Made by a program: the position numbers and the translations under genes. The notes beneath the pieces are model-generated. The model was not told where the DNA came from and did no database searches. It saw only the letters and a program-made list of their open reading frames with translations. From VRUE01 sp040879985 (GTDB lineage: Bacteria > Actinomycetota > Thermoleophilia > Solirubrobacterales > 70-9): a stretch of 12,412 nt of DNA. The stretch spans positions 1 to 12,412 of the forward strand of contig JBBDJH010000017.1 in NCBI GenBank assembly GCA_040879985.1, in the 5' to 3' direction. Of the stretch, positions 11,676 to 12,412 are shown in pieces; position 1 is the first letter of the stretch; each line of letters opens with the position of its first letter.

Positions 11676-12412
11676 TCAGGAAGTATCGGACTCGGCACGT
11701 AGATAACTCCCCAACATTGACGCGACCTCGGCCTCGGTGCCCGGCATCAGGTGTCCGTACAGGTCGAAGGTCACGTTGATTGACGAGTGACCCATGAAGG
11801 CGGAGATTGCCTTGGCGTTCGCTCCGGCTGCGATCAGGTAGCTGGCGTAGCTGTGTCGCGCTTGGTGGAGCCGTAGCCTGCCGCTCAGCCCGGCTTCCTC
11901 CCAGGCGGAGTCGGCCCGGTGGTACAAGGCTGCGGAGTTGAACGGCCCGCCCCTGGCGAGTCCGAAGACCAATTCATCCGCCGCAGGCTTGCCGAGTAGC
12001 TCCCGGTGATTTCGGAGCAGCTCGCGCAATGGATGGGGCATCGGCGTGATCCGTCGAGAAGTGCGGGTCTTCGGTTCAATTGGCCCCGCCTTTGGGTCCC
12101 ACGATTCCTCCACCCGGATCGTCCCGGCCTCGAAATCGACTGCGCGCCAGCGAAGCGCTCGCAGCTCGCCGTACCGCAGGCCCGCGTACAGCGCGGTCGC
12201 CCAGATCGGTTTGTCGCCGACAGGTAGAGGCTCAAGCAACCTGGCGGCGTCGGCCGCCGCGACGATCTCAACCTCATCGGGTCGGGGGGCGGGCAGTTCC
12301 AGGTCCCGCGTCGGGTTCACCGACAGCCCGCTGCGCGCCCGGGCGCGACGGTAGATCTGAACCGCCCCGGCTTCGATGGAGACCAAATCCCCTGAGAGGA
12401 TGAGGTCATGTC
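11676..12412 (-). CDS. int: Tyrosine recombinase / phage-type integrase, N-terminus beyond window
   Basis: The frame is open to the right edge; the visible 244 residues are the catalytic domain and a bit of the core-binding domain. TTG 12386 exists in frame but reading continues upstream (HDLILSGDLV), so the true start is outside. All catalytic residues are seen. Arg lies in AGLRYGELRALRW, Lys probably in PKTRTSRR, His-x-x-Arg in LRLHQARHSYASYL, His in FMGHSS, and the nucleophile Tyr in FDLYGHLMPG. The domain thus looks functional, and it should cut and rejoin DNA at the tRNA-Ser site. Full-length members usually have 350-400 residues with an N-terminal arm-binding domain. It is followed by the SIR2 gene on the same strand. 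Confidence 0.92.
   Translation of the reverse strand, partial: HDLILSGDLVSIEAGAVQIYRRARARSGLSVNPTRDLELPAPRPDEVEIVAAADAARLLEPLPVGDKPIWATALYAGLRYGELRALRWRAVDFEAGTIRVEESWDPKAGPIEPKTRTSRRITPMPHPLRELLRNHRELLGKPAADELVFGLARGGPFNSAALYHRADSAWEEAGLSGRLRLHQARHSYASYLIAAGANAKAISAFMGHSSINVTFDLYGHLMPGTEAEVASMLGSYLRAESDTS

Larger units (their letters stand above)
9756..12412. mobile_element. Left end of an integrative element in tRNA-Ser
   Basis: The boundary at 9756-9814 is a 3' fragment of tRNA-Ser(UGA), the duplicated end left when an element integrates into a tRNA gene. Since the fragment's 3' end points left, the element should extend to the right. There vapC, vapB, a SIR2-like gene and a tyrosine integrase follow on one strand. 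The other end, predicted to adjoin an intact tRNA-Ser, lies beyond the window, so the size is unknown. Gene content fits a small genomic island or satellite; no structural phage or conjugation gene is visible. Confidence 0.65.

Overview
The window is GC-rich, densely packed, mostly chromosomal DNA of an actinobacterial type. A Thermoleophilia/Solirubrobacterales relative is my best guess. This is inference from a 7Fe ferredoxin with an actinobacterial-style tail, an Mrp ATPase lacking the CxxC motif, and a large secreted protein with 'AGN'-type Ig-like repeats. No 16S or other phylogenetic marker is present.

Positions 1-7.2 kb hold ordinary genes. They are a secreted clan-A-like glycoside hydrolase (cut by the left edge) overlapping an atypical SDR/epimerase, a divergent 7Fe ferredoxin, a convergent Mrp/ApbC Fe-S carrier ATPase, a divergent secreted Ig-like repeat protein followed by a cyclophilin, and a convergent six-helix K+ channel. 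The stop codons of the cyclophilin and channel genes lie inside one 14-bp perfect palindrome.

Positions 7.2-9.75 kb are an accessory strip of toxin-antitoxin debris and regulators. It contains an intact orphan vapB antitoxin joined to a 31-codon vapC remnant, a second broken PIN toxin with its nonsense-mutated antitoxin, two winged-helix proteins, an AT-rich divergent control region, and a possible 19-residue peptide with a perfect Shine-Dalgarno sequence.

Positions 9.756-12.412 kb look like one end of an integrative element. It starts at a 3' fragment of tRNA-Ser(UGA), the footprint of integration into a tRNA gene. Rightwards it carries, all on the minus strand, vapC-vapB, a standalone SIR2-like (probable NADase) protein and a tyrosine integrase cut by the right edge. 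The vapB promoter lies in the last codons of the SIR2 gene, contains an inverted repeat, and appears to make a leaderless mRNA. VapC appears to start at a CTG inside a CTGA overlap with vapB.

The element's vapB and the orphan vapB 3,034 bp to the left share a colinear 344-bp repeat including the promoter. Their proteins are about 88% identical by hand count. The most interesting reading is a small tRNA-Ser element with SIR2 defence-like cargo stabilised by VapBC, next to a chromosomal orphan antitoxin that might neutralise that addiction module.
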